In this document: positions 17,836 to 27,496 of the stretch, piece by piece
How positions within the stretch are numbered: the first letter of the stretch is position 1
Layout of the letters: every line of letters begins with the position of its first letter
Source of the DNA: Serratia marcescens
Lineage (GTDB): Bacteria; Pseudomonadota; Gammaproteobacteria; Enterobacterales; Enterobacteriaceae
NCBI RefSeq assembly: GCF_006715005.1
Contig: NZ_VFMJ01000001.1
Span: 2,046,001-2,110,000 of the forward strand
Length of the DNA stretch: 64,000 nucleotides
Direction: 5' to 3'
Notes under the pieces: model-generated
Database searches by the model: none
Told to the model about the DNA's origin: nothing
What the model saw: the letters and a program-made list of their open reading frames with translations, nothing else
Made by a program: the position numbers and the translations under genes

Positions 17836-19632
17836 TTACCAGCTCAGCCCCGTCCCGCGAGGGAACGCCACCTTGCCCGTATTGGTTTCCACATCGTAGT
17901 CATGCCAGGTGTTAACCGGCAGTTTTCCGTGCGGTGTGATTTTCCCCGTCAGCACCTGTGCCAGAGAAATCATCGAGTGGCCACGCCACACACCGCCGTC
18001 ATACCCGTAATAGGAATAGGTGGCGACGGCCGCCTCCACCTCTGCGGCATAGTTCACGATATCGTAAGGTGCGCGCAGTGAGAGGTGAACGCGTTTTTTC
18101 CCCTGCTCGGCGGCGTATTTCAACCAGCCCGGATAAGGGCTGCTGTCATTACCCGCCCCGGTCGCGGAGGTAACGACCCCATCCTGTTCAGCAGGGGTAA
18201 AGCGGGTTGAGAGGGTTCCGAGCAGGAACACGTCGCAGCCGGCAATATGTTCCCTGACCTGGGCGTCGCTCAGTTCCGTTTCCTTCGCGGCAACGATGTT
18301 CTGATACCCCTCTTGTGCCATCACGCGCGCAATGCCGTTCGCCTGCTCGCCCCACGGGGTCAGAATAAAGTAGCGCAGCGCCTTGTCTTTTAACGGCAAC
18401 AGGCTGTGGCGATTGATGACTACGGTAATGGAGCGATCGGCGATGCGCTTTTCCAGCTGGTGCGCTGAGGACGCAACGTCGTTGGAACAAGGTTTATCGC
18501 TATGCCCCATCAGGCCATGGCGCAATTTAAGGCGCAAAATTCGCTCGACCGAGGCATCGATATCAGCCTCGCTGAGATGCCCCGTTTTCACTCTGTCCGC
18601 AAGGTACCGGATCAACGCCGGCAGCAGACTCGCCTGGGCCGGTGAGGCGATGCTGACAGGCATCAGGGCAATATCCACCCCGGCGGCAAAGACGTTTTCA
18701 GCCGCCGCTTGCTGGCTGAAATGCTCGGCAATCGCGCCCATATCCAGCGCGTCTGAAATCGTTACGCCCGCATACCCCAACTCATTGCGCAGGATCTGGG
18801 TCTGAATTTCATGCGACATGGTGGCCGGCACCGTGATTTTTTCACCGCTGCGGGTATCGATCTGGCGGTTATCCAGTGCCGGATACTGAATATGCGCGGT
18901 CATGACCATGTCCGGCGCCGCGCAGCGATCGATAGCTTGCTTATAAGGGGCGATATCGATGGCAAAAGCCTCTTCCCGCGTGCGATCGACGCGCGGCAAA
19001 CCGGTATGCGAGTCGGTGGAGGTGCTGCCATGGCCGGGGAAGTGTTTATATGCGGTGATCAACCCCTGGTGCTTCATGCCCGCCACCATTTTCTCTGCCA
19101 GACGAGAAACGGTATTCTTATCATCGCTGAAGGCGCGAACGTTAATCACCGGGTTGAACGGGTTGGTGTTGACGTCCACGACCGGGGCAAAGTTGGTATT
19201 GATATGCAACGCGCGCATATCCTGAGCCATCAGCTTGCCCTGTTCAACGGCGAGCTGTTTATCCGCACCGCCCTCAATCGCCGCCGCCAGCGCCATATTG
19301 CCGGGGAATGAGGCATAGTCGCCGCGCGGCAGCCGGAAAACGTTACCGCCCTCGTTATCCGTGCCGATAAACAGGCGAATGCCGGCGTGCGTTTTCATCG
19401 CGGCATACCAGGCCGTCAACGTTTTGATCTGCTGCTTGTCTTTCAGATTATTGGCGAACAGGATCACTCCACCCACGTGGTTATCGGCGATCAGCTTGCC
19501 AATGGCTTCATCGGGAACGGTCATATCCTGATTGCTGCTACCGTTCTGATCCCAGTAGCGAAAATCCAGCATGATTTTTTGCCCGATCTTCTCTTCCAGC
19601 GTCATGTTTTTGACTTTCTGTTTAATATCCAC
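17836..19632 (-). CDS. GH3 beta-N-acetylhexosaminidase (NagZ-like, long form)
   Basis: A 598-residue glycoside hydrolase family 3 protein, about 250 residues longer than cytosolic NagZ. The N-terminal domain (1-385) has the NagZ signature KHFPGHG at residues 196-202 with the Asp-Ser-His general acid pair at 207-209, and the nucleophile Asp294 in ISDALDMGA. The extra C-terminal alpha/beta domain (about 405-598) resembles the Bacillus NagZ/YbbD type. No signal peptide is visible, so it would act in the cytosol unless exported otherwise. The start is GTG 19632 with GGAGG 7-11 bases upstream. It likely removes N-acetylglucosamine from cell-wall fragments and is co-transcribed with digH. Confidence 0.82.
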   Translation of the reverse strand: MDIKQKVKNMTLEEKIGQKIMLDFRYWDQNGSSNQDMTVPDEAIGKLIADNHVGGVILFANNLKDKQQIKTLTAWYAAMKTHAGIRLFIGTDNEGGNVFRLPRGDYASFPGNMALAAAIEGGADKQLAVEQGKLMAQDMRALHINTNFAPVVDVNTNPFNPVINVRAFSDDKNTVSRLAEKMVAGMKHQGLITAYKHFPGHGSTSTDSHTGLPRVDRTREEAFAIDIAPYKQAIDRCAAPDMVMTAHIQYPALDNRQIDTRSGEKITVPATMSHEIQTQILRNELGYAGVTISDALDMGAIAEHFSQQAAAENVFAAGVDIALMPVSIASPAQASLLPALIRYLADRVKTGHLSEADIDASVERILRLKLRHGLMGHSDKPCSNDVASSAHQLEKRIADRSITVVINRHSLLPLKDKALRYFILTPWGEQANGIARVMAQEGYQNIVAAKETELSDAQVREHIAGCDVFLLGTLSTRFTPAEQDGVVTSATGAGNDSSPYPGWLKYAAEQGKKRVHLSLRAPYDIVNYAAEVEAAVATYSYYGYDGGVWRGHSMISLAQVLTGKITPHGKLPVNTWHDYDVETNTGKVAFPRGTGLSW

Positions 19633-19933
19633 AGTAAACCTCCGTTTAAAGCACCCGTTAATGACAGAAGAAAAGATAACCCGAGGGGCTCATAGCGTCC
19701 TGCCATTCTGTTTGTTTCAGTGATTGGACAACGGCGATCGGAAAATGGATTAAACAAAATACAAACGAACAGGAAAAAATCCATCAGTGAATCAAAACGC
19801 TACGCATACCGGGTGTATTGCGTGCCTGCTGCCAGAGACCGCTATGGCGCATTTTCTACTGGTAAGCCGGGTGGCCAGTGAAGCTACCGTTACCCCAGTA
19901 GCCGATGTTGCCCCCAGTCCGCCACTCTTCTAT

Positions 19934-19949
19934 AGTATGTTGTAACTAA
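19934..19949 (+). other. Replication terminator site (Ter, TerB-like)
   Basis: AGTATGTTGTAACTAA is a perfect match to the 16-base Ter core AGNATGTTGTAACTAA. It ends 14 bases before the tus start codon, the place of TerB in E. coli, where Tus binding also represses tus. The G at 19935 corresponds to GC(6) and marks the blocking face, so forks coming from the left are stopped and those from the right pass. Confidence 0.95.
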
Positions 19950-19963
19950 TATAGGAGCGTGCG

Positions 19964-20902
19964 ATGAGCAGATACGATGTGATTGGCCGAATGAACGCCT
20001 GCTTTACCGAGCTGGAGCAGGCGCTCGGCGCGTTGCAGCAGCAGATCGTCCCGCTGCGGCTGCTGGCGGCGCGGGTGTTCAGCCTGCCGGAGGTTGAAAA
20101 AGGCCTGGAACATCAGGCTATCTCGCATATCGCGGTCGAACAGCATGTGGGACAAGCGGCGCGCGATCTGGCGCTGGAGCATTATCAGCGGCTGTTCATC
20201 CACCATAACCGGGAGAATGTCAGCAGCAAGGCCGCCGTGCGCCTGCCCGGCGTTATCTGTCTGGCGGTGGAGCAGCCGGAGTATCAGGCGCTGCAAACGC
20301 AGCTGGCGCTCATCAACCGCCTGAAGGGCGAACTGGAACAGATTATCACCGTCGATTCCGGCCTGGCGCCGGAGCAGCGTTTCGAGTTCGTACACACCCA
20401 TCTGCACGGGCTGATTACCCTCAGCGCCTATCGCACCCTCACCGCCCTGACCAACCCCGACTCCGTGCGCTTCGGCTGGGCCAACAAGCACATCATCAAA
20501 AACGTCAAGCGAGACGATATCCTGGCGCAGCTGGAAAAAAGCCTGAAAGCCGGCCGCGCGGTACCGCCGCACAGCCGTGAACAGTGGGCTGCCCTGGTCA
20601 GCCGCGAGATAGACGACGTCGGCCGCCTGCCGCAGCACGCGACGCTGAAAATCAAGCGGCCGGTCAAAGTACAGCCTATCGCCCGGGTGTGGTATCAGCA
20701 GCAGCAAAAGCAGGTGCAACACCCCTGCCCGCTGCCGCTGATCGCCCTGTGTCAGGTAGAGAGCGGCGCCGCCGTGCCGAAGATTGGCGAGCTGCTCAAC
20801 TACGACGTCGACGCGGTGAAACACCGTTACAAACCCGACGCCCGGCCGCTGCGGCTACTGGTGCCGCGCCTGCACCTGTATACCGACGACGCTACTCGCT
20901 GA
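19964..20902 (+). CDS. tus: DNA replication terminus site-binding protein Tus
   Basis: A 312-residue monomeric contrahelicase (E. coli Tus 309). It binds Ter sites and stops DnaB-led forks in one direction. Strongly conserved are [27 protein letters not shown] (about residues 85-96, around the interdomain DNA groove), [14 protein letters not shown] and [17 protein letters not shown], the interdomain beta-strands that read the major groove. [15 protein letters not shown] is near the end. AGGAG at 19953-19957 precedes ATG 19964. The Ter site just upstream suggests autorepression. Its 3' end overlaps the convergent VOC gene by 11 bases. Confidence 0.96.
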   Translation: MSRYDVIGRMNACFTELEQALGALQQQIVPLRLLAARVFSLPEVEKGLEHQAISHIAVEQHVGQAARDLALEHYQRLFIHHNRENVSSKAAVRLPGVICLAVEQPEYQALQTQLALINRLKGELEQIITVDSGLAPEQRFEFVHTHLHGLITLSAYRTLTALTNPDSVRFGWANKHIIKNVKRDDILAQLEKSLKAGRAVPPHSREQWAALVSREIDDVGRLPQHATLKIKRPVKVQPIARVWYQQQQKQVQHPCPLPLIALCQVESGAAVPKIGELLNYDVDAVKHRYKPDARPLRLLVPRLHLYTDDATR

Positions 20903-21260
20903 GGGTATACACTCGCAGGCGATGGCCGTCCGGGTCCCGTGCTACGAAGGTGTAACCGAACTCCATCTCGGTCGGCGTTTGCTCGATAGGCAACCCGAGC
21001 TCGCGCCACTGGTTATAGCGCGCCTCGACCTCTTGCGGATCCTGGCATAAGAAGCCCAGCTCACCGCCGCCGCCGGTCAGAGTAGCCGCCGGTTTTACCC
21101 CCTGTTTGGCCCACATCCCCAGCTTGAAGCCGTTGTTGAGCACAAACAGGGCGAAGCCGGGAGAAAGCTCTACCGGCGCCTGTCCCAGTAAACGTTGATA
21201 AAAGGCGGCGCTGTTCAGCGGGTTGTCGACGTAAAGCAGGGTCATGCTGGGAAGGGTCAT
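20892..21260 (-). CDS. VOC (glyoxalase/bleomycin-resistance fold) family protein
   Basis: A 122-residue single-chain VOC protein: two beta-alpha-beta-beta-beta units, with [19 protein letters not shown] at residues 8-26 and [12 protein letters not shown] at the end. The metal-binding Glu/His residues of true glyoxalases are only partly present (E near the end of unit 2, none of the usual His in strand 1), so a drug-binding or dioxygenase-like role is possible. ATG 21260 has AGAGGAC upstream. It lies 90 bases after yafY on the same strand, perhaps in the lysR-yafY-VOC transcript. Function is not assignable. Confidence 0.78.
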   Translation of the reverse strand: MTLPSMTLLYVDNPLNSAAFYQRLLGQAPVELSPGFALFVLNNGFKLGMWAKQGVKPAATLTGGGGELGFLCQDPQEVEARYNQWRELGLPIEQTPTEMEFGYTFVARDPDGHRLRVYTLSE

Positions 21261-21350
21261 CGGTCTGTCCTCTGGGTCATGGGAACCGGCCGGCTCCCGA
21301 TAGGCACAGACTAAGGGGCACGACTGACAGTTTATGGCAGCAGCGTGCCG

Positions 21351-22040
21351 CTATTGCTCCGCAATGCCCTCGCGAAGGCGCCACTCTTTCAGCAGCCGCC
21401 GCCGGCCGCGCGGATAGCGCTGTTCCAACGGCGTAGCGGCCTGAATGCGGTCGAGGCGAAAATGGCGAAACGCCTGGCGCAGCTCGCACCAGGCGACCAG
21501 CATCTGGAACTGGTCGAAAAAACCCAGCGCAAAGGGCCACAGCAGGCGTTCGCTGCGCTGCCCCGCCAGATCGAGATAGTCGATATGCAGCTTGCGCTCG
21601 CGGCGGATGGTGTCGCGGATCAGCACCCGCAGCTCATCCGCCACCGGCGGCGCCTGAACCGGCGCGATCAACAGCGTGTTGGCCTCAAGCTCCTCCCGCA
21701 GCGCCGGCGGCAGCACGTCGGCAATCTTGACCAGCGCCTGGCCCGCCGCGCTCGCCAGCTGACTGTCGCCGTGGCGGCTGACCCAGCGCATCCCCAGCAC
21801 CAGCGCTTCTGTCTCCGCCTGCGAGAACATCATCGGCGGCAGCATAAAACCGGGCCGCAGCACATAGCCGACGCCCGCCTCGCCGACGATCTCCGCCCCC
21901 TGCTGCTGCAGCGTGGCAATGTCGCGGTACAGCGTGCGCATACTGATGCCCAGCGTCTGCGCCAGCGTATGGCCCGCCACCGGATAGCGGTGGCTGCGCA
22001 GCAGCTGCATCAGATCGAGTAAACGTTGTGCGCGCGACAT
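21351..22040 (-). CDS. YafY/YobV-type WYL-domain transcriptional regulator
   Basis: A 229-residue regulator with an N-terminal HTH_11 winged helix (LLDLMQLLRSHRYPVAGHTL, then LGISMRTLYRDIATLQQQGA, about residues 32-51) and a C-terminal WYL-like ligand-sensing domain (about 130-215). The usual W-Y-L triad is degenerate (LHIDYLDLAGQ). ATG 22040 begins one base after the stop codon of the upstream LysR gene (22042), so the two are almost certainly co-translated. Its target may be the following VOC gene. Confidence 0.82.
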   Translation of the reverse strand: MSRAQRLLDLMQLLRSHRYPVAGHTLAQTLGISMRTLYRDIATLQQQGAEIVGEAGVGYVLRPGFMLPPMMFSQAETEALVLGMRWVSRHGDSQLASAAGQALVKIADVLPPALREELEANTLLIAPVQAPPVADELRVLIRDTIRRERKLHIDYLDLAGQRSERLLWPFALGFFDQFQMLVAWCELRQAFRHFRLDRIQAATPLEQRYPRGRRRLLKEWRLREGIAEQ

Positions 22041-22041
22041 A

Positions 22042-22932
22042 TCACGATTCCCTGCATAGCGCGGTTTGGACAAAATCGGCAAAGGCTCGCGCCTTGGCCG
22101 AGACGAAATGGCCGCCGGGGAACACTGCCCACAGCGCCAGCGGCGGCAGTTGCCAGTCCGCTAAAGCCGCAATCGCCGCCCCGCTTTGCAGCTCGTTGCG
22201 AAACATGCCTTCGCTGGCGACGGTAGCACCGAAGCCCGCCATCACCAGCTCACGCACGCACTCCGCCGCATTGACCCGCATGCGCCCCGGCAGCCGCAGC
22301 GTGCGCTGTTCCTCTCCGCGGCTGAAGCGCCACTGCTCGCCGCCGCCACGTCGATGATAAATCACCATCTCGTGCTGCAACAGATCTTCCGGCCGCTGCG
22401 GCATACCGGCAGCGGCAAAATAGCCGGGCGTACCGATCACGCATTGTTTTACCTCACCCAATTTACGGGCGGTAAAACCGGAATCCTCCAGCTCGCCAAT
22501 ACACAGGGCAATATCGATGCCCTCTTCAATCAGCGACAGATTGCCGTCATCCAGCAGCAGATCGACGTTCAACCGTGGATTGGCGCGCATAAACGCCGTC
22601 AAATCAGGCAGGGGAACGATGCGAGCGAACACCGCCGCCGAAGCGACCCGCAGCCGGCCGCTCAGGGTCTCGCCTGCGCTCTGCACCAGCGCTTCCGTTT
22701 CCGCCAGCTCGTTCAGAATACGCCGGGTGCGTTGATAGAGCTGCTGCCCCGCATCCGTCGGCTGCAGGCCGTGGGTCGAGCGCAGCATCAGGCGCGTGCC
22801 GAGCTGCTGTTCCAGCCGCGCCACCGCTTTTGAGACTGCCGGCTGCCCCACGTGCAGGCGCCGCGCCGCTGCGGTAAAGGAACCGCTCTCGTAAACGCAG
22901 GCATAGGTTTCGTAATCGGCAAATTTACCCAT
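22042..22932 (-). CDS. LysR family transcriptional regulator
   Basis: A 296-residue LysR protein. The winged helix is GSFTAAARRLHVGQPAVSKA (about residues 17-36) and the substrate-binding domain follows (about 90-290), of the LrhA/PecT-like or Pnb-type group. ATG 22932 is preferred with AAGGAA 6 bases upstream; an in-frame ATG further up (22962) would overlap the divergent control region. It is divergent from the peroxiredoxin-like gene at 23037 across 104 bp, the likely target, and co-directional with yafY. Confidence 0.86.
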   Translation of the reverse strand: MGKFADYETYACVYESGSFTAAARRLHVGQPAVSKAVARLEQQLGTRLMLRSTHGLQPTDAGQQLYQRTRRILNELAETEALVQSAGETLSGRLRVASAAVFARIVPLPDLTAFMRANPRLNVDLLLDDGNLSLIEEGIDIALCIGELEDSGFTARKLGEVKQCVIGTPGYFAAAGMPQRPEDLLQHEMVIYHRRGGGEQWRFSRGEEQRTLRLPGRMRVNAAECVRELVMAGFGATVASEGMFRNELQSGAAIAALADWQLPPLALWAVFPGGHFVSAKARAFADFVQTALCRES

Positions 22933-23036
22933 GGCATTCCTTGCTGGAATAACGATTAGCATTTATTGCAGTCTACACGCGCCATTGCGGAATGGGCAAG
23001 ATGAGCACTTCCCCCTCATTCCCGTCAGGAGAACGC

Positions 23037-23702
23037 ATGACGCTGCAAGACAAACTCGATACCTTCAAAGCGGCATTCGAAGCCGACCAATTGCCGTTCA
23101 CACTCGCAGAACAAGAGCACGCGCTGATGCGTAAGGCGATCCAAACGCAGATCGCTTCCGGCATCGCCGAACGCGCCCTGAAGATCGGCGACGCCGTGCC
23201 CGGCTTTACCCTGCCGGACAGCGAAAACCGGCCATGCTCTTCCACGGCGCTGTTGGCGAAGGGCCCGCTGGTCGTCAGTTTCTATCGCGGGATCTGGTGC
23301 CCCTACTGTACGATCGATCTGCAGGCGCTGCAGGCCGCATTGCCCGCCATCACGCAGCACGGCGCGCAGCTCGTGGTCATTTCACCGCAGAGCGCGGTGC
23401 ATAACCGCCAGGCCGCGCGCGATCACGATCTCACCTTTCCGCTGCTCAGCGATGCAGGCAACCGCCTGGCGGCTCAATTCGGCCTGCGTTACCGCCTGCC
23501 GGACGCGCTGATCGCCCTGTATCAACAGCGGCTCGGCCTCGATCTGGCGCAGTTCAACCAGGATGACAGCTGGACGCTGCCGCTGCCGGCGCGGTTCGTT
23601 ATTGCCCGCGATGGTCATATTGCCTATGCGGAAGCGCACGCCGATTACACCCGGCGGCCGGAGCCGCAGGCGCTGTTGTCGGTACTGGAAGGATTAGCGT
23701 GA
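23037..23702 (+). CDS. Peroxiredoxin-like (AhpC/TSA) family protein
   Basis: A 221-residue thioredoxin-fold protein. The redox motif is C88-P-Y-C91 in SFYRGIWCPYC, after the AhpC/TSA-type entry GDAVPGFTLPDSENRP (about residues 51-66). The CxxC replaces the single peroxidatic Cys of typical peroxiredoxins, a feature of the 'peroxiredoxin-like' subfamily. An N-terminal helical extension of about 45 residues has no known domain. No signal peptide is visible, so it is cytosolic. AGGAG precedes ATG 23037. It is divergent from the LysR gene. Confidence 0.84.
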   Translation: MTLQDKLDTFKAAFEADQLPFTLAEQEHALMRKAIQTQIASGIAERALKIGDAVPGFTLPDSENRPCSSTALLAKGPLVVSFYRGIWCPYCTIDLQALQAALPAITQHGAQLVVISPQSAVHNRQAARDHDLTFPLLSDAGNRLAAQFGLRYRLPDALIALYQQRLGLDLAQFNQDDSWTLPLPARFVIARDGHIAYAEAHADYTRRPEPQALLSVLEGLA

Positions 23703-23726
23703 AAAAACGGGGCGCAACCGCGCCCC
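23702..23726 (-). terminator. Rho-independent terminator of fumC
   Basis: The minus strand has a perfect 7-bp stem GGGGCGC / GCGCCCC (23709-23726) with loop GGTT, followed by GTTTTTTC. It lies between the convergent peroxiredoxin-like gene and fumC. Confidence 0.85.
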
Positions 23727-23743
23727 ATTTAGGCATGACGTCA

Positions 23744-25141
<1,398 letters not shown>

Positions 25142-25369
25142 CATTATCTCCTTAGCATAATTCCTAAAATTGTAGGGTTAGGCCGACGCGCTACCCCCCG
25201 TCGGCATGCACTCCCAGTATAGTGACATAATAACTATTCGCATTAAGAGAGTTATCTCACAGCACGTTTCATCTCTTTTACCCCTTCATGACGCGGTTAT
25301 TTTCCGTCGGTTAACCCGCACCGAAATAAACGGCCGGCATGACCGGGAGAATAAAAGCGTGGGTAGCCA

Positions 25370-25702
25370 TTAACGCGGATGGCGCGAATTAAAATTATTG
25401 ATGCGCTGGGCCTGTAAATGATTGAGCTCATCGATACGTTGCTGCTGCAGATGATTGATCTCGTCGTAGGTGTTCTGCCTTTCATTATGGCGATAGGCCC
25501 CGGTCACCACCGCGCCGGCGGTGAGCGCCAGCGGATGCGTCACGGGCGCGATCGCGGCGGGAACCGCTACCGGTGCGGGTGTAACGACGATCGGCGCCGG
25601 CGCTATCACCACGGTGCGCGGCGCGGCGTAAGGATAGGTGACAATCACCGCCGCCTGGGCTGTGCCGGTGCAAAGCCCCAACAGCAACAACAGTTTTTTC
25701 AT
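25370..25702 (-). CDS. Small exported protein of unknown function
   Basis: A 110-residue protein that I do not recognise. Residues 1-17 form a short signal peptide (MKKLLLLLGLCTGTAQA). The next 45 residues are rich in Ala, Pro and Val (VVIAPAPIVVTPAPVAVPAA), probably extended. A Gly/Ala-rich hydrophobic patch (ALTAGAVVTGAYR) and then a charged, Gln-rich helical segment (YDEINHLQQQRIDELNHLQ) follow, which could form a coiled coil. AGAGG lies upstream of ATG 25702. It stands alone between fumC and manA. The layout would fit an envelope protein, but no function can be assigned. Confidence 0.65.
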   Translation of the reverse strand: MKKLLLLLGLCTGTAQAAVIVTYPYAAPRTVVIAPAPIVVTPAPVAVPAAIAPVTHPLALTAGAVVTGAYRHNERQNTYDEINHLQQQRIDELNHLQAQRINNFNSRHPR

Positions 25703-26177
25703 GCAACAGACCTCTTGTTTCGTTAAATCGACTCGTTAGCCGTTACGGTAAAGGGGTCTGGCGCGCAGGTTTAAGCTCGGCGTGTGATCGCCCGGCGCCG
25801 CGCGAAAATAATAATAAGGGAGTGGCTCAGACGGTAAAAAATAAATTCAGCTGACATATTCTGACATGCTGAAAAATAAATAAGGAGGCAAGATGCCGGG
25901 CTATCGGCAATAACCCCACTGTCCCAAAGAATAATCGATCGGCGGTTTTTGACGGCCGCTTTGAAGGCAGTGCGCCATTTGAGACGCCGATCGTTATCAC
26001 GCTATACTTTGGCCCGTTGCCGGGCGCGACGTTATCCGGCGTTATTTTGATCGCGCCCATGATTTTTCCCGCCGACGCGGGCGTATGATGGTCGTCGGCA
26101 TAGATTAAGTTAATCTTATAAAATCAGTTAGTTATTGCCATGCAGTGCGGCAATGACGCAGAAGGACGTTTATCGAC
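25703..26177. other. Intergenic region upstream of manA
   Basis: 475 bases, AT-rich at both ends. A 77-codon ORF on the minus strand (25827-26060) has no ribosome site or family match and is not counted. Near the right end a perfect dyad AGATTAA-G-TTAATCT (26102-26116) is followed by TTATAAAAT, which looks like an operator beside a -10 element for manA; the regulator is unknown. Confidence 0.5.
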
Positions 26178-27356
26178 ATGCAAAAAATGACCAATGCGGT
26201 ACAGAATTACGCCTGGGGCAGCCACGATGCGCTGACCCGTCTTTACGGCATCGCCAATCCCGATAATCAGCCGATGGCCGAACTGTGGATGGGCGCCCAT
26301 CCCAAGAGCCCTTCCCGCGTGCCGGGCGCCGATGGCGCGCTGCGTTCGCTGCGCGAGCTGATCGATGAAGACCAGCCAAAGCAGCTGGGCGCCGACGTCG
26401 CCAGCCGCTTTGGCGAGTTGCCGTTCCTGTTTAAAGTGCTGTGCGCCGATCAACCGCTGTCGATCCAGGTCCACCCGAGCAAAGCGGCGGCCGAGATCGG
26501 CTTCGCGAAAGAGAACGCCGCCGGCATCCCGCTGAGCGCCGCCGAACGCAATTACAAAGACCCTAATCACAAGCCCGAGCTGGTCTTCGCCCTGACGCCT
26601 TTCCTGGCGATGAACGGCTTTCGCGAACTGACCGATATCGTTTCCCTGCTGCAGCCGATCGCCGGCGCGCACCACGATATCGCCGCCTTCCTGCAGCAGC
26701 CGGACACCGCGCATCTGTCCACCCTGTTCGCCAGCCTGTTGACGATGAGCGGCGAGCAAAAGTCGCTGGCGCTCGGCGTATTGAAAGCCGCGCTCAACAA
26801 CCAGCAGGGTGAACCCTGGGATACCGTGCGCTTTATCGCCGGCTTCTATCCGGACGACAGCGGTCTGTTCTCACCGCTGCTGCTGAACGTGGTGCAGCTC
26901 GCGCCGGGCGAGGCGATGTTCCTGTATGCGGAAACGCCGCACGCCTACCTGAAAGGCGTGGCGCTGGAGGTGATGGCCAACTCGGATAACGTGCTGCGCG
27001 CAGGCCTGACGCCGAAGTTCATCGACGTGCCCGAGCTGCTGGCCAACCTGCAGTTCCGCCCGCAGCCGGTGTCAGGCCTGCTGACCCAGCCGGAGCAACG
27101 CGGCAACGAGCTGTTCTTCCCGATCCCGGTGGAGGATTTCGCCTTCTCGCTGCACGATTTGACCGCCGCGCCGCAGGCGCTGGCACAGCGAAGCGCCGCC
27201 ATCGTGTTCTGCGTCGCCGGCGAAGCGACGCTGGAAAAATCCGGGCAACGCCTGACGCTCAAACCGGGCGAATCCTGCTTTATCGGGGCTTTCGAATCCC
27301 CGGTCAACGTCAGCGGCAGCGGCCGCATCGCCCGGGTTTATAACCAGTTGGCCTAA
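26178..27356 (+). CDS. manA: Mannose-6-phosphate isomerase ManA
   Basis: A 392-residue zinc-dependent type I phosphomannose isomerase (E. coli ManA 391) that interconverts mannose-6-phosphate and fructose-6-phosphate. The cupin metal ligands are visible: SIQVHPSK at residues 95-102 (Gln97, His99), NYKDPNHKPEL near 120-130, and ETPHAYLKG near 250-258. The N-terminus MQKMTNAVQNYAWGSHDAL matches the family. AGAAGGAC lies 12 bases before ATG 26178. It stands between fumC and ydgA as in E. coli. Mlc, which represses mannose uptake in E. coli, is also in this window. Confidence 0.96.
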   Translation: MQKMTNAVQNYAWGSHDALTRLYGIANPDNQPMAELWMGAHPKSPSRVPGADGALRSLRELIDEDQPKQLGADVASRFGELPFLFKVLCADQPLSIQVHPSKAAAEIGFAKENAAGIPLSAAERNYKDPNHKPELVFALTPFLAMNGFRELTDIVSLLQPIAGAHHDIAAFLQQPDTAHLSTLFASLLTMSGEQKSLALGVLKAALNNQQGEPWDTVRFIAGFYPDDSGLFSPLLLNVVQLAPGEAMFLYAETPHAYLKGVALEVMANSDNVLRAGLTPKFIDVPELLANLQFRPQPVSGLLTQPEQRGNELFFPIPVEDFAFSLHDLTAAPQALAQRSAAIVFCVAGEATLEKSGQRLTLKPGESCFIGAFESPVNVSGSGRIARVYNQLA

Positions 27357-27412
27357 CCGTTGATAAATTTCAGCAAATTGCTTGCTGAAAGCGAGAGCTA
27401 CCCCCACAATTA

Positions 27413-27432
27413 AACGCCTGCGGGCGTTATTT
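27413..27432 (+). terminator. Weak terminator hairpin after manA
   Basis: Stem AACGCC / GGCGTT (27413-27428, loop TGCG) followed by ATTT lies 56 bases after manA and 64 bases before ydgA. The T-run is short. Confidence 0.4.
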
Positions 27433-27496
27433 GTCGGCCCCTATTTGCCCCTCCCGCGTAACGGAGGGTGATAAAAAAAAAGGATGAAACAGAGCT

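Noticed and set aside
25259..25280. SoxS/MarA box upstream of fumC (ACAGCACGTTTCATC).
   Set aside because: The AYnGCAC half fits, but the AAAY half does not; fumC is SoxS-regulated in E. coli, but I cannot place a convincing site.
25827..26060. 77-codon ORF on the minus strand upstream of manA.
   Set aside because: No ribosome site or family match; it spans a probable control region.
27368..27390. Hairpin TTTCAGCAA/TTGCTGAAA after manA as a terminator.
   Set aside because: The stem is perfect but no T-run follows on either strand.
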